Shown in pieces: positions 1 through 9,042 of a stretch of 11,871 bases of DNA. The notes under the pieces are model-generated. The model worked only from the letters and a program-made list of their open reading frames with translations, was not told the origin of the DNA and searched no databases. How positions within the stretch are numbered: position 1 is the stretch's first letter; each line of letters begins with the position of its first letter. Made by a program: the position numbers and the translations under genes. The stretch comes from Gonium pectorale (lineage: Eukaryota; Chlorophyta; Chlorophyceae; Chlamydomonadales; Volvocaceae): assembly GCA_001584585.1 (NCBI GenBank), contig LSYV01000002.1:3122620-3134490 (forward strand). Reading direction: 5' to 3'.

Positions 1-3000
1 TGGGTGTCAAACGCGTTTCCCTGGGAGCTGCGCAGCGGGAGCGAAGCCAACGGCTCGTTTGTGTTCCTGTACGAGGAGGTTGTACGAGGGTTGGGCCCCA
101 GGGGCCCCGAGTATGGGGTGCCCTGCACGCTCAAGGCCCCGCCGGTGTCACAGACGCGGCGGCGCACCTTCTGGGACATGCGGGTGGGTCGGTTGGGTGG
201 GTGGGTGGCCGGGCTGCTGGGCTACTTGCCGGGAGGCCGGGGCCGAAATGAGGCGGACGCCGGAATCAGGGGACACCAAGCGCGCCCCGTTTCCGTGTGA
301 TGGCGGGTGGTGTCTAGGGCGCCCTGTGACGGTACGCATTGCAGCTCCGCAGCAAAGCAGCACAACCCCTGGGAGGGGGCCCTCGCACGCCCGCGGCCAA
401 TGCCTTGCGGGCTACTGCAACCCGCCCCGGCCCCCCACCCTGACCCCTGAACGGCCGCCTCCCTCCCTCCAGGGACTGCGCCAGGGCCTTCGTGACGCCG
501 TGTCGCTGCCCCCCACCTCCCCCTGGGCGTTGACGCTGGACGGGCTGGTCCTCTACAACCTGCCGCCCACGGGGATCGAGCCACCGGCGCCTCCTCCGGG
601 GCCACAAGGGCCAGCGCAGCCTCCAGAGCTGCCGGCGTATGGTGGGGGCGCTGGAGGCTCCGGTGGCGCCGGCAACGTGGAGGCTCCTGCCAGCGGCCCC
701 GGCGGCGGGGGAGGTCTCGGCCTCGGCGGCGGCGGCATCGGTGGGATCGGCGGCATCGGTGGGATCTTCCTTCCGAACGCGGGCGTCTCTGGCGACCATC
801 CCCCGCCTGATCCGCCGCAACCCGACGCTCCGCCGCCCAGTGCCCCATCACCAACCGTCCCTTCGGACCCTCCAGACCCGCCCGCCCCGCCGCTGCCCGC
901 CCCGCCGTCGCCTGCCCCGCCGCTGGACCTGGCCTTGTCGGGAATGGCCCTCCCGCTGTGGGCCTTTACGTTTGACCGGTGAGGCGTACAGTGCAAACCA
1001 AAGTCTGAAACCATTGCCGCTTTCGTAGTTTGAGCTCCCCCTCTGCCCCTTCTTCCCCTGCGAAGCTCCCCGTCCCGTTCGCCGCTGCTGCGGCTGCGCA
1101 ACGTGACGCTGGTGGTGCCGCCCGCGGAGCTGGCCCTGCTGCGGGGCCTGCTGGAGTCGGTGGGGGCGCTGACACCCGCGGAGAAAGTCACCGAAGGGAC
1201 TGCTGGGGGCTACAGCAGCAATGCGGGCGCGGGGAGCAATGGTGACGGCAGCAGCGGTGGCGGGCGGCGGCTGCATGCAGGGCTTGTCAGCGCGGTGAGG
1301 GCGCTGGCTGCTGATAGTTCTGGCGGTCCTACCGCCTCCGCCGGCCCCTGCCCCCGCGATGCGCTTCTGCGGTACGCCTCCTCCGCTGACGTGTCCGGGC
1401 ACAGCGCTACCGCCATCTCCTTCCGCCGCCTCTCGTTCCACGGCTGGGAGGGCCGCGACGTGACGGTCACGAGCGACTTCCCGCCTGACGCGCCCACGTT
1501 CCAGCTGCCCTTCGACACGGCTGGACTGGGGCCGGGGCTGGAGGCGGCCTGCCCGCAGCCGCCGCCGCCTCCACCATCGCCGCCAATGCTGGCCGCCTCG
1601 CTCTCACCGCCTGCACTGCCGAGTTCTGGCCCTGGTGTCCTCACGCCGGCGAGCGGTCCAGCGCCGCCGGCTGTCGTATCCACTGACGCGGCCATGAATG
1701 GCGAACGCGGAGGCGAGCGCTCCCGACGCACCCGGCGCGTGGTGGCGATTGCAGTGGCTGTGCCGCTAGGCGTCACAGCGCTGGCGGGCGTTGCAGCTGG
1801 AGCTGTGTGGGTTGCGCTGCTCCGGCGGCGACGGTATGACCAACAGGGCTGCGCTGCAGCGAGGCTGGACGGGGGAGATGTGCCCTCTTGCAGGGCTGGT
1901 GCAGCTGCTGGGGGCGAGGACGCAGGCAGCGCCAACAGGGCGGCCCATCGTAATGGCAACTGCGACGGCAGCTTCCGGAAGCATGGCGGCGCGGCCATCG
2001 TCACCATCGCACCTGGCCCAGTACCCGTGGCCTCCTCGGCCACCAATAGCACCGACAGTATTCCCTTCGCGCCGATCCTTTTAGCGCGGTCAGAAGCAAC
2101 GCCGCCCGAAGTTGGCTGCAAGTTGGCAGTCCTGGATCCGACGCGTTCAGTCTCCATCTCCGCCTCTGCACCAATGGGGCGCGGCAACGAAATGGTCTTC
2201 GTCACCCTGGGGCGTGAAGGTCAAGCCGCCGGCTTGACAGTGCTGCCGGCACCGCCGGGTGGTCCCACTACTGCTGCTGGGCCCCTGGCGGCCGGCGTCG
2301 GCTGGACACAAGCACCGGTCGCCACCAGCCACCTGCCGGCTTGCTCTCAAGGGTCCGAAGTGGCGGCCGGCGTCGGCTTGCCACAAGCGGAGTATGATTC
2401 GCCGTTGGGTATCGGCCCGGAGCGGAAGCCACACAGCTCGTCGCCGCTGTTCTCGTACTTTGAGACGCGCGACGCGGCCTTACTGGAGCTTCCGAGTGGC
2501 GGCGTCAGCGATGGCGACATGCTTAGGGTGGTCACCCTCAGCCCGGGTAAGTTGGTCCCGTGCGTCCCGCGTGGGAGGGTCCGTGGGGCTGCCGGACAGC
2601 CTCCGTGGGCTCGCTCAGTGGGCTCAACGGGGCTGGGCTTGCAGAGCTTGGTCCAGGCGGTCCCGGAGCCAGCAGGGCCGGGAGTACTCTGGCGCTTTGG
2701 TGCGTGGCGGCCATACAGGGCTGGCGCCGCATCCTGCCTTGCACATGAGAGTGGTGTGACAGCACGCCTTCGACGCACTCGCCACCTCATCGCCCACCGG
2801 CCCCCAACCGCCCGACAGGCTGCCGCTGGCGCACCCCCAGCCAGCGGGCCGCCGGTCCGCACACCCAGCTGGTGCGGGCCGTCGAGCGCTCGCAAGCGGC
2901 CCTGCAGGCTGATACAGCGGGCGAGGGCGCGGTGCGGCTGCTGAGGATCATTGGCCGGGGCTCCTACGGTGTGGTGCACCTCGGTACGTGGGCTGGGAGA

Positions 3001-4715
3001 CGGGTCGGTGGGCGCAGGGTGCTGAGAGCCCATGGGAGGCGTGGGCCAGCCCTGTGCGAAGCCGGTGCTGGCGTGCTGTGCCCACCCGAACTCTGCGCAT
3101 TGCCGCCCAACGAGCCTGCAACTGCTAATAATACGCGGCAACACCCGGGTGCATCAAAGCGACCCTTCCCCCTGCCTCAAGCAGGCGCGTGGCGCGGGCT
3201 GGCCGTTGCCGCCAAGGTGCTGGTGGTCCACGACACACTGCTGGGGGCTGAGGGCCGCGCCCGGCAGCGCGCCGTCCTGGAGGCCGCCGTGGGCGCATCC
3301 CTGGACCACCCCAACGTCGTGGCCACGTACGCGTACGACCTGCGGCCACTGGGCGAGCAGCCAGGCGACAACGACGGAAGGAACGAGAGCTGGAGCGACC
3401 CGCGGATCGGCGGCTCCTCCTCCACACCGGACGTGTACCAACTGCACATCCTGCAAGAGTTCTGCTCGGGTGGCAGCCTGAAGGAGGCGCTGGGTGAGTG
3501 CACGGATCGCTGGCGGAACACGGCCGAAGACAGGCAAAGATCAGATGTAGGTCGGCATGAGATTCCATACAGATGCACATTACCCCCATGAGTGCATGCT
3601 CTATAGCCCGCATGTGGGTCTGCCCGAGTGCATGTGGCTGCAATGTGGGTGCAGCTTCTTGAACGTGTGCAGCGTCTGACTACCTCTCCTCCACTGCAGG
3701 GTCCCGGGGGGCGCTGGGCGGCGGTGTGTTGGCGGGGGGGATTCACGCGGCCCTCGCGCTCCGCCTCGCCTTCGACGTGGCTGCGGGTCTGCGCCACGTG
3801 CACGCCGCCGGCATCGTGCACGGAGACGTGTCGGCGGGGAACGTGCTGCTGGCGAGGCGCAGCGCCCCTGAGGACAGCTCCGATGCTGAGCGGGGCGGTG
3901 TGGACACTGCTGAAGCGGGGTGGCGCTCCCGCCTGACCGCCGCTGGGCCCCCACCGCTGCCGGTGGTGGCCAAGGTGGCGGACTTCGGGCTGAGCGTGCG
4001 GCTGGCGGGGAGCGCGACGCACGCCAGCGGCTGTTACCAGGGCACGCCAACCTACATTGCGCCCGAGGTGCACGGCCGTGGCCGCGTGAGCCGCGCCTCC
4101 GACGTCTACTCGTTCGGCGTGCTGCTGCTGGAGCTGATGCACGGAATGCCCGTGGCGGCCCTGTGGGAGGCCACGGTACCGACGACCTCACTAGCCTCCG
4201 CATCGACCGCCGGTCACGCAGCCGGGGCCAGCCCACTGCTGGCGTTACTGCGCGAGTCGCTGCGGGGCAGCGGCGGCCCGGGTCGCTGTCCCGCGCGTCT
4301 GCGGGCGCTGCTGGAGGCCTGCCTCGCGACCGACCCGGCGGGTCGGCCCACTATGGAGCAGGTGGGTGCGGCCAAAGCGTGAGGTCTACGGAATGACCCC
4401 TGCCGTGTTCGCGATTGTTACGTCTTCACACAGATTGCCTGTTGAACGTGCGCCATGGGTGCGGCTTGGCGGCGGCACGCTTGGAAGTCACTTGCCAACG
4501 CGATGGCATAGCGTGATGGATACCGCTCCCTCGGCTGCCTCGGCGCCAACTGTCTTACCAACTGCCGCGCCGCCGACTGCCGTTTGTTGCGGACGTAGGT
4601 GGCGGAGGCTCTCGTGGACTGCATATGCGCGCTGCAGGCTGGAGCTGACGGGCACGGGCCTGAAGGGTACAGTGAGGGCGGCACGCCGACACCGCAGGAA
4701 GGGAGCCGAACCTGA
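1..4715 (+). CDS. Receptor-like TKL-type protein kinase, 5'-partial, seven exons (gene 1)
   Basis: Predicted single-pass membrane Ser/Thr kinase. Proposed exons are 1-183, 473-978, 1066-2546, 2819-2983, 3185-3493, 3700-4361 and 4599-4715. All junctions are GT-AG and all phases agree, giving 1140 residues in the window with TGA at 4713-4715. Order along the partial protein: extracellular leucine/valine-rich beta-helix-like region (1 to about 390) interrupted by Gly- and Pro-rich low complexity (117-212); Pro-rich stalk (392-437); basic-flanked membrane span (455-482); low-complexity linker (about 483-760); kinase domain (about 764-1115). Seen in the kinase: GRGSYG loop, VAAK lysine (789), HGD aspartate (924), DFG (976), APE (1004), DVYSFGVLLLEL. 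NGS (17) and NVT (242) are possible N-glycosylation sites. The start codon and signal peptide lie upstream of the window. A downstream paralogue shares its architecture. The kinase assignment is secure; ligand and exact family name are unknown. The least certain splice choices are the acceptors at 2818 and 4598, chosen because they keep phase and complete the domain. Confidence 0.85.
184..472 (+). other. Gene 1 intron 1
   Basis: A 289-nt phase-0 intron. The donor GTGGGT follows the codons for FWDMR. The acceptor is a C/T-rich stretch ending CCTCCAG at 472, followed by GGACTGCGC. An alternative AG at 344 is less pyrimidine-rich and would open a less family-like reading. The donor end is embedded in repeated GGG runs. 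Confidence 0.7.
473..978 (+). other. Gene 1 exon 2: beta-helix-like motif with Gly-rich and Pro-rich insertion
   Basis: The exon opens in phase 0 with a hydrophobic strand-like motif (LTLDGLVLYNLPP) and closes in phase 2 after LALSGMALPLWAFTFDR. Between them sit a Gly-rich run with GGI repeats (about 637-770) and a Pro-rich run with SP, DPP and APP steps (about 794-925). The second run resembles hydroxyproline-rich wall glycoproteins of green algae, so O-glycosylation is plausible but not shown. The matching exon of gene 2 (11474-11631) has the flanking motifs without the insertion. Confidence 0.7.
979..1065 (+). other. Gene 1 intron 2
   Basis: An 87-nt phase-2 intron, GTGAGG to GAAG, with a good pyrimidine tract (1035-1060). 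Removing it joins FTFDR to SPSRSPLLRLRNVTLVV and avoids the TGA at 980-982. Confidence 0.75.
1739..1834 (+). other. Transmembrane helix and basic stop-transfer of gene 1
   Basis: About 28 uninterrupted apolar residues (VVAIAVAVPLGVTALAGVAA, then GAVWVALL) are preceded by RSRRTRR and followed by RRRR. A Pro-rich stalk precedes the span and the kinase lies after it, so the order fits a type I receptor kinase with the N-terminal side extracellular. The topology is inferred from this order, because the signal peptide of gene 1 is outside the window. Confidence 0.85.
2286..2378 (+). repeat. In-frame 18-nt repeat within gene 1 exon 3
   Basis: TGGCGGCCGGCGTCGGCT occurs at 2286-2303 and 2361-2378, exactly 75 nt (25 codons) apart, giving AAGVGWTQ and AAGVGLPQ in the cytoplasmic linker. 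It is probably the trace of a small in-frame duplication. Confidence 0.7.
2547..2818 (+). other. Gene 1 intron 3
   Basis: A 272-nt phase-1 intron with a near-consensus donor GTAAGT at 2547. The acceptor was chosen at CCGACAG (2818) because it is the only nearby AG that carries the reading frame of exon 3 into the exon 4 kinase frame. The stronger-looking CACCCAG at 2868 breaks phase, as do the AGs at 2840 and 2844. The exact acceptor therefore rests on phase, not signal strength. Confidence 0.55.
2984..3184 (+). other. Gene 1 intron 4, length a multiple of three and free of in-frame stops
   Basis: A 201-nt phase-1 intron, GTACGT to AAGCAG, lying just after the glycine loop. Splicing yields GVVHLGAWRGLAVAAKVLVV, an ideal strand 1 to strand 3 kinase sequence. 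The unspliced reading stays open throughout, so retention would insert 67 residues without a frameshift. Confidence 0.8.
3494..3699 (+). other. Gene 1 intron 5
   Basis: A 206-nt phase-1 intron, GTGAGT to CTCCACTGCAG, with a strong pyrimidine tract at 3681-3697. It joins GSLKEALG to SRGALGGGVL and on to the catalytic loop. Confidence 0.85.
4362..4598 (+). other. Gene 1 intron 6
   Basis: A 237-nt phase-0 intron, GTGGGT to GGACGTAG. Splicing continues RPTMEQ into VAEALVDCICALQAG, the expected last helix of a TKL kinase, then a 20-odd residue tail. Retention would stop the protein at 4380-4382 after VGAAKA. The family-like continuation makes splicing likely, although the acceptor lacks a long pyrimidine tract. 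Confidence 0.65.
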
Positions 4716-5208
4716 GGACGCGGAGGGATTGAGTGGCAGCTGAGGGCCGGCGCTGACGGCCCGGGACAGCGGGGCTTCGGTTGAGGGAGTGCCGGGTGTC
4801 CAGTGTCGGCCCCACACCTCAGCAGATGGGGCATGATTGGGGAGATAAAAGAAAGCCATTTGCGCGTGATTGTTCGAGCTGACGGGACGCACATTATCTC
4901 ATTCTTGCAAATGTGTGTGCGTATGCTTGCCTGCGTCAAGTTCACATGTGGCGGCCTGCAAGGCACGGCGCCCCAGCAGCCATGCCCGTCGGCCGCACCT
5001 TGGGGGCGATGCCACGGGCTGCAACAAGCTTGGACCAAGGGTGATGCTGGGTTGTGGCCCTATCCAGCATCCTGTACGACCGTATTCGCCCTCGCATTCC
5101 GGCATGGTTGCCTTTGCACGTCCGATCTCTCCCAGGCAGGATTTCGCTTCCTCGGCGCGCGAATGCCCCACGATGGTGCCATGATTAGATACGTGCCCCA
5201 TCTGGGTT

Positions 5209-5228
5209 GACGCATGCGCGTATGCGTC
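5209..5228. repeat. 20-nt near-perfect palindrome
   Basis: The two 10-nt halves (GACGCATGCG and CGTATGCGTC) pair along their whole length with one G-T mismatch and no loop. It lies in the probable 3' UTR. No function is assigned. Confidence 0.5.
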
Positions 5229-5965
5229 TGTCCGCAATACACTTCACACGTCCGCCCGTGATTTGGTCCACGCATGGGAGCTGCCATCTGCGTCGTTTAT
5301 CTGAGATTGTGTCAATGCTGTTCATGGCTATGACGTTTGGGTGGGTTTCCCGATGCTTGGCAGCGGCTTGATGCTTGCCGGAACTCCATCTTTGAGGGCA
5401 TTTGCTGGATTTATGGGTTGGCGGGGAGAGTGAGGTGGTTGGGTGCGGCTACGCCGCGGCTGGGTTGTGGGGGGACTGAATTGTTGGCTGGTTCCCCTCA
5501 GGGTACGGCATGTCGTCATGGCATCCGTCCGCTTGGTGGCCGCCGGTGGCGTCGGACACCGTACCTGCCCCACGGCCTCAAGACGAAGGTTTTGGACCAG
5601 TGGTGTTGCATGTATGGTGCATGGCTTATACAGGAAGGAACTCGTGTGGGCTTGAACCGCGGCTGAAGGGACGGGCTACGGCTGATACACGCCTACACGT
5701 GGTGCAACAGGTGGTAGCGATGTGCTGCTGCAAGAGCGCACCCGCTTCGGGCCCTGCCGTCGTGGGTAACATGCCCGGGGCATTCTACAGTGGGTCTGCA
5801 GGTAGGTGTGAGGCAGGGGACGTCCCACCCGCCCATGCCCAACGGGACGGACGAGGAGGGCGTGAAAGCCGTGCACCAGGAAGGGTGCCCCGCCCGTACC
5901 CGACCTGGAAGGCGCAAGGGGGCAGGATAAGAGAACGGGGTGAAGTTTGCTAAGAACCATGCTTC

Positions 5966-5970
5966 TGTAA
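5966..5970 (+). terminator. TGTAA polyadenylation signal candidate for gene 1
   Basis: First TGTAA downstream of the stop codon at 4713-4715. Cleavage would be expected about 10-20 nt further on. Further TGTAA copies at 6222 and 7375 are alternatives. Confidence 0.4.
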
Positions 5971-6114
5971 ATCTCTCTCAGCTCCCCGTGCTTCTGAGTG
6001 GAGCGCAGGTGCGGTGTGCTGTAGATGCCATAAAAATGAGAACCAGAAACGGGGAAGGCAGCCTCTACGGACATACACTCCCAAGGGTGTGATGTGTTTC
6101 CAGCAGGGCGCCGA

Positions 6115-6150
6115 GTAATGCGCCGCGCATGCCGTAATGCGCCGCGCATG
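6115..6150. repeat. 17-bp direct repeat, two copies, 19-nt period
   Basis: GTAATGCGCCGCGCATG occurs at 6115-6131 and 6134-6150, separated by two bases. Each copy contains the self-complementary core ATGCGCCGCGCAT-like sequence, so it could fold or reflect a small tandem duplication. Confidence 0.8.
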
Positions 6151-7997
6151 TGCGCTTGCCGGTGGCGTGGCGCTGCAATCCCTTGCGGCCACCTGGTATT
6201 ACCGTATTGATGGCGTGTCTCTGTAAGACATTAATTATGGAGTTTTGATCGCCCACCCGCCAAGTACGCGGCGCCGAAGCTTTGAGCCTGGGCTCCATCT
6301 CTCCCCGCCGCCCCTCACCCCCACACCCCCGCAGATCCCATCTTGGCGCCTCAACATCTTTACCACCCGCCACGGTGGCTCGTTGCCGCTGAGGCGATCA
6401 ACATGAGCGCCGCCCTCCCGAACGGCGCCATTAGGAGCAGCGGAGGCGGTGGTGGCAGCGCCTCTGACAGCAGCGGAGCACGCATATGGTTGCGGCGAGG
6501 TCCACATCCGTCCTGGATGCGTTGTACGGTACATCAAGGCAACATGACACCCGGCGAAGATGCCCATGTTTTGGGTTATGCAGGAAAGGGGGGTTAAAAG
6601 GGTCATTTCGGTAGGAGTAACGCTGGCGTGTGTCTAAGGGATGTGGCCGAAGGTTGGGGCCAGGAGCTTGGCTAGAAAGCAGGAGGGGAGGCGGGCGAGC
6701 GACCCGCCGGTCGGGGGAAGGGGTGGGGGCGGCGCCGAGGCGGCGGGGCACGCAGGCTGGCGCAAGGGGCGGTGTGTATGGCGGACGTACCTGAATTAAC
6801 CCCGACGCAGGGTGGGCGATGCAGGGCGGTTTTGCGCAGCCGCTCCTGCATTGGGGCGGAAGTAGCCAGCTGGGCAGGATCGATGTGGCGGCGGGCAGCC
6901 GTGAAACAGGGTTGAGCAGCAGCCTGGGGGAGTTGACGAGGCATGCTCGGGCTCAGGGAACGGACTATGCTCGGCACGTTCCTTACTTGCGACTTCATGA
7001 TAGGCCTTTATTGATGGACACAGTCCTGTTGTATGTCAACTGCAAGAAGCTTTCATGCTGCCTGCACAATCAAACGGTATGCGTGGGATGGGCGGGCTGG
7101 GTGCGTGGGGCTGGGTGTGCGTCGCGGATGTGGCAGGTGTGTGGCGCTGTTTGCTTGTCGTCGCGTCGCGTTCATGTCCCGTGGCTTTGCATGGGGTGGG
7201 GTTCGGGGCCTGTGGGCGGTATGCGCAGACTCAGCTGACGGCGCCCCTTCGGCGGGGCCCCTCGCATAGCCCCGAGGGTTTTAGTGACCCGCAGGTCGGC
7301 AGCTCGCCCTCCTTAACACCCGATATGTATCAGCCAGCCACCGCTGCTCGGACTGCGCCCGACGATTTGGATGCTGTAAGTTGCAGCTGATGGGCATCGG
7401 GGCAGCGCCGAAGGCCTCGCTCCGTCGACAGCGTGGCGTCCAAGCATGGCAGGAAAGGGAATCGGCCTTCGGGCTTGCTTGGGCCAAACAGAATTGAGAA
7501 CGCCTTAGCCCCTCCCGTCCCACAGATAAAAACTGCGCGTCCAAACGTGCCTCAGGGTTCAGTGCGCACAGTGCCAAGCAAGGCGTGAGTCAGCTGTGCT
7601 GGCGCTGGCCGGCCCAAGTAAACGTCATGGTGTGCCACGGCCAGACATCGGCGCCATCTCCTTTGATGGTCAAGGGATATGCCCAGTGATGCTGGCTCCT
7701 GGACCTCCGTGGGAGCCCTGATCAGCAAGGGTTGCTGCCTGATGGAGCCCACAGCATAATGCCAACCACCTTTATGAAACCGTGCGCGGGTTTGGCCGGC
7801 AATGCACAAGAGAGCGGGACCTGGTATCGCGTACGAGCGGGTAGCGCTCTAGGCATGAAATACACAGTACCGGCGTTCAGGGGTAGGTTTACGGCACACG
7901 CAGCGATGAATGATGCCCTCACACTACTGGGCAAACAACACATGCTGACATTGCTGAGGTTGCATCCACCTTCAGGCGCGCAGCGGTCGCCGTTTAG

Positions 7998-8294
7998 TGG
8001 CCTGAAGAAGCTCACGCCCATCACGCACCTCTGTTTCCTCTCTCAAATGCTGGTACGGTTTCCACCACGCACAACCAGTCACCCAGGCCCGCAGGCCCAG
8101 GCGGGTGGCTGCACAACAATAGCCTTGATGTTGAAAAGGCAAACGCATACGACGAGCGTAAGCGCGAAAATGATGGTGTCGTTGTAGGACCCAGCAGCTC
8201 CAGAGGCAGTCGAAGGGGTGACGTCCCTGCATGTTTGTTCGGCGGCGACCACCACCGTAGCCCCCGATGCGGCCCAGAATTCTTTCTGGGGTGA
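7998..8294 (+). other. Weak stop-to-stop open frame without ATG
   Basis: A 98-codon frame between TAG (7995-7997) and TGA (8292-8294) with no ATG. Its translation has mixed charge and polar composition (for example DVEKANAYDERKREND, then GPSSSRGSRRGD), unlike the Arg/Pro/Ala-dominated shadow frames nearby. It might be an exon or a decayed fragment. No family was recognised. Confidence 0.12.
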
Positions 8295-8769
8295 CCCTAT
8301 GCAATGCCGTGGTCGGATGTGCCTAGTCTAGTCTACGTGCGTCGCATGCGGGCTGGTGCATGTGTCCCGGCTCCCCCCCACCCAGCCCCCCGATCGCTGG
8401 CTACCGTTGTCTCACCTACAAGGGTACCTGAACATCTGAACATCTGTACAAGCACCGGGAAAGCAAGCCGCGCCAGGCGGAGCGGCGGGAAGGGGCGGGG
8501 GAGGGGCACAGCGAGGAATGTCAGAGTGAAGTACCGAGACGTAGCGCAAATGCGACGAATGACAGAGCAGGACCCCGTGACCTAAATGAGCTACGGTGGT
8601 GGTGCCGAAAGGGGCCGTACCAGCGCGCGAAAGACCTAAGAGGGTGCATGGGGCGGTACGGCAGTACGGCTGTGCCTGGTCGTGGGAATGCGGGGATGTG
8701 TGACGCCGTGAGCTGGCCCGCGTAGGGCTCCCCGCAACACGGCGACACCGAGGAGATGCACCGCGGCAC

Positions 8770-9042
8770 ATGCTTGCGATGTCGGTCGTCGCCGCTATGA
8801 GCAGACACGCACGGGGGCACAGGGGCGGCGGCGATACACCGTTACAGGGGCTCAGGGAGCAAGCGCTGGCAGAGCCCAAAACGGTCGCGACGCCCTACCC
8901 CCAACGCAACGCGCACGCGGCGCAACCAGACAGCGCGGAGCTGCACCCGGCGGAGCCCCACAAAGAACCCAAAACCGGCCGCGACACCACGCTCTACGAC
9001 GCGAAGCGCAGGCAGGGCGTACAGCACGGCCCCCTGCCTTGA
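8770..9042 (+). other. Weak 90-codon open frame
   Basis: An ATG-to-stop frame of 90 codons rich in Ala, Pro, His, Lys and Arg, with no hydrophobic segment and no recognised domain. A TGTAA lies only 5 nt after its stop (9047-9051), closer than expected for a normal 3' UTR. An imperfect repeat (8874-8894 and 8967-8988) falls inside it. It could be the last exon of an unrecognised gene or chance. Confidence 0.12.

Larger units (their letters stand above)
2938..4643 (+). other. Protein kinase domain of gene 1 (TKL-like), spanning exons 4-7
   Basis: Subdomains run in canonical order across spliced exons 4 to 7: glycine loop GRGSYGVV at 2953; strand-3 lysine in AVAAK at 3214; probable helix-C glutamate in AVLEAAVGASLDHPNVV; hinge-region LQEFCSGGSL; catalytic HGDVSAGNVLL at 3819; DFGLS at 3981; GTPTYIAPEV ending near 4070; DVYSFGVLLLEL; and RPTMEQ at the exon 6 end continuing into VAEALVDC of exon 7. 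The G-[ST]-x-x-Y-[IM]-APE segment and the DVYSFGVLLLEL motif favour the tyrosine-kinase-like Ser/Thr group. Insertions of roughly 30 residues lie before the hinge and between the catalytic loop and DFG. The metal-binding and phosphotransfer residues are present, so it may be active. Confidence 0.88.
4716..5970 (+). other. Probable 3' UTR of gene 1
   Basis: No supportable ORF. The first TGTAA after the gene 1 stop is at 5966-5970, about 1.25 kb downstream. TGTAA is the usual polyadenylation signal of Chlamydomonas-type algae, and long 3' UTRs are common there. The region contains a near-perfect 20-nt palindrome at 5209-5228. The UTR end is inferred from this one motif. Confidence 0.4.

Noticed and set aside
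553..1191. Minus-strand open frame of about 212 codons opposite gene 1 exons 2-3.
   Set aside because: It is the antisense shadow of GC-rich, Gly/Pro-coding sequence, crosses the predicted intron 2 and has no domain signal.
1210..2205. Minus-strand open frame of about 331 codons.
   Set aside because: It lies opposite the membrane span and linker of gene 1, where the sense strand has clear features; its Ala/Pro/Gly/Arg composition is that of a shadow frame.
2547..2944. Continuation of the gene 1 exon 3 frame to a stop at 2944 as the natural end of a kinase-less receptor.
   Set aside because: A consensus GTAAGT donor at 2547 and a phase-compatible acceptor lead straight into a complete kinase domain, so splicing is far likelier.
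3125..4236. Several overlapping minus-strand frames of 170-320 codons.
   Set aside because: All are antisense to the conserved kinase motifs and Arg/Pro/Ala-rich without recognisable domains.
5647..5670. Reverse-strand GGTTCAAGCCC resembling a tRNA T-loop / B box.
   Set aside because: The T-stem does not pair beyond two bases and no acceptor, D or anticodon arms are visible around it.
5676..6149. Minus-strand open frame of 157 codons.
   Set aside because: No recognised motif, overlaps the probable 3' UTR and polyadenylation signal of gene 1, and has no minus-strand TGTAA close after its stop.
7732..8187. Plus-strand frame of 151 codons, overlapped by a 100-codon minus-strand frame.
   Set aside because: Neither frame has a domain, signal peptide or convincing context, and the two compete for the same bases.
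8273..8290. Seven-base-pair hairpin CCCAGAA / TTCTGGG with a 4-nt loop as a terminator.
   Set aside because: It has no T tract, the genome looks eukaryotic, and stems this short arise by chance in 12 kb.
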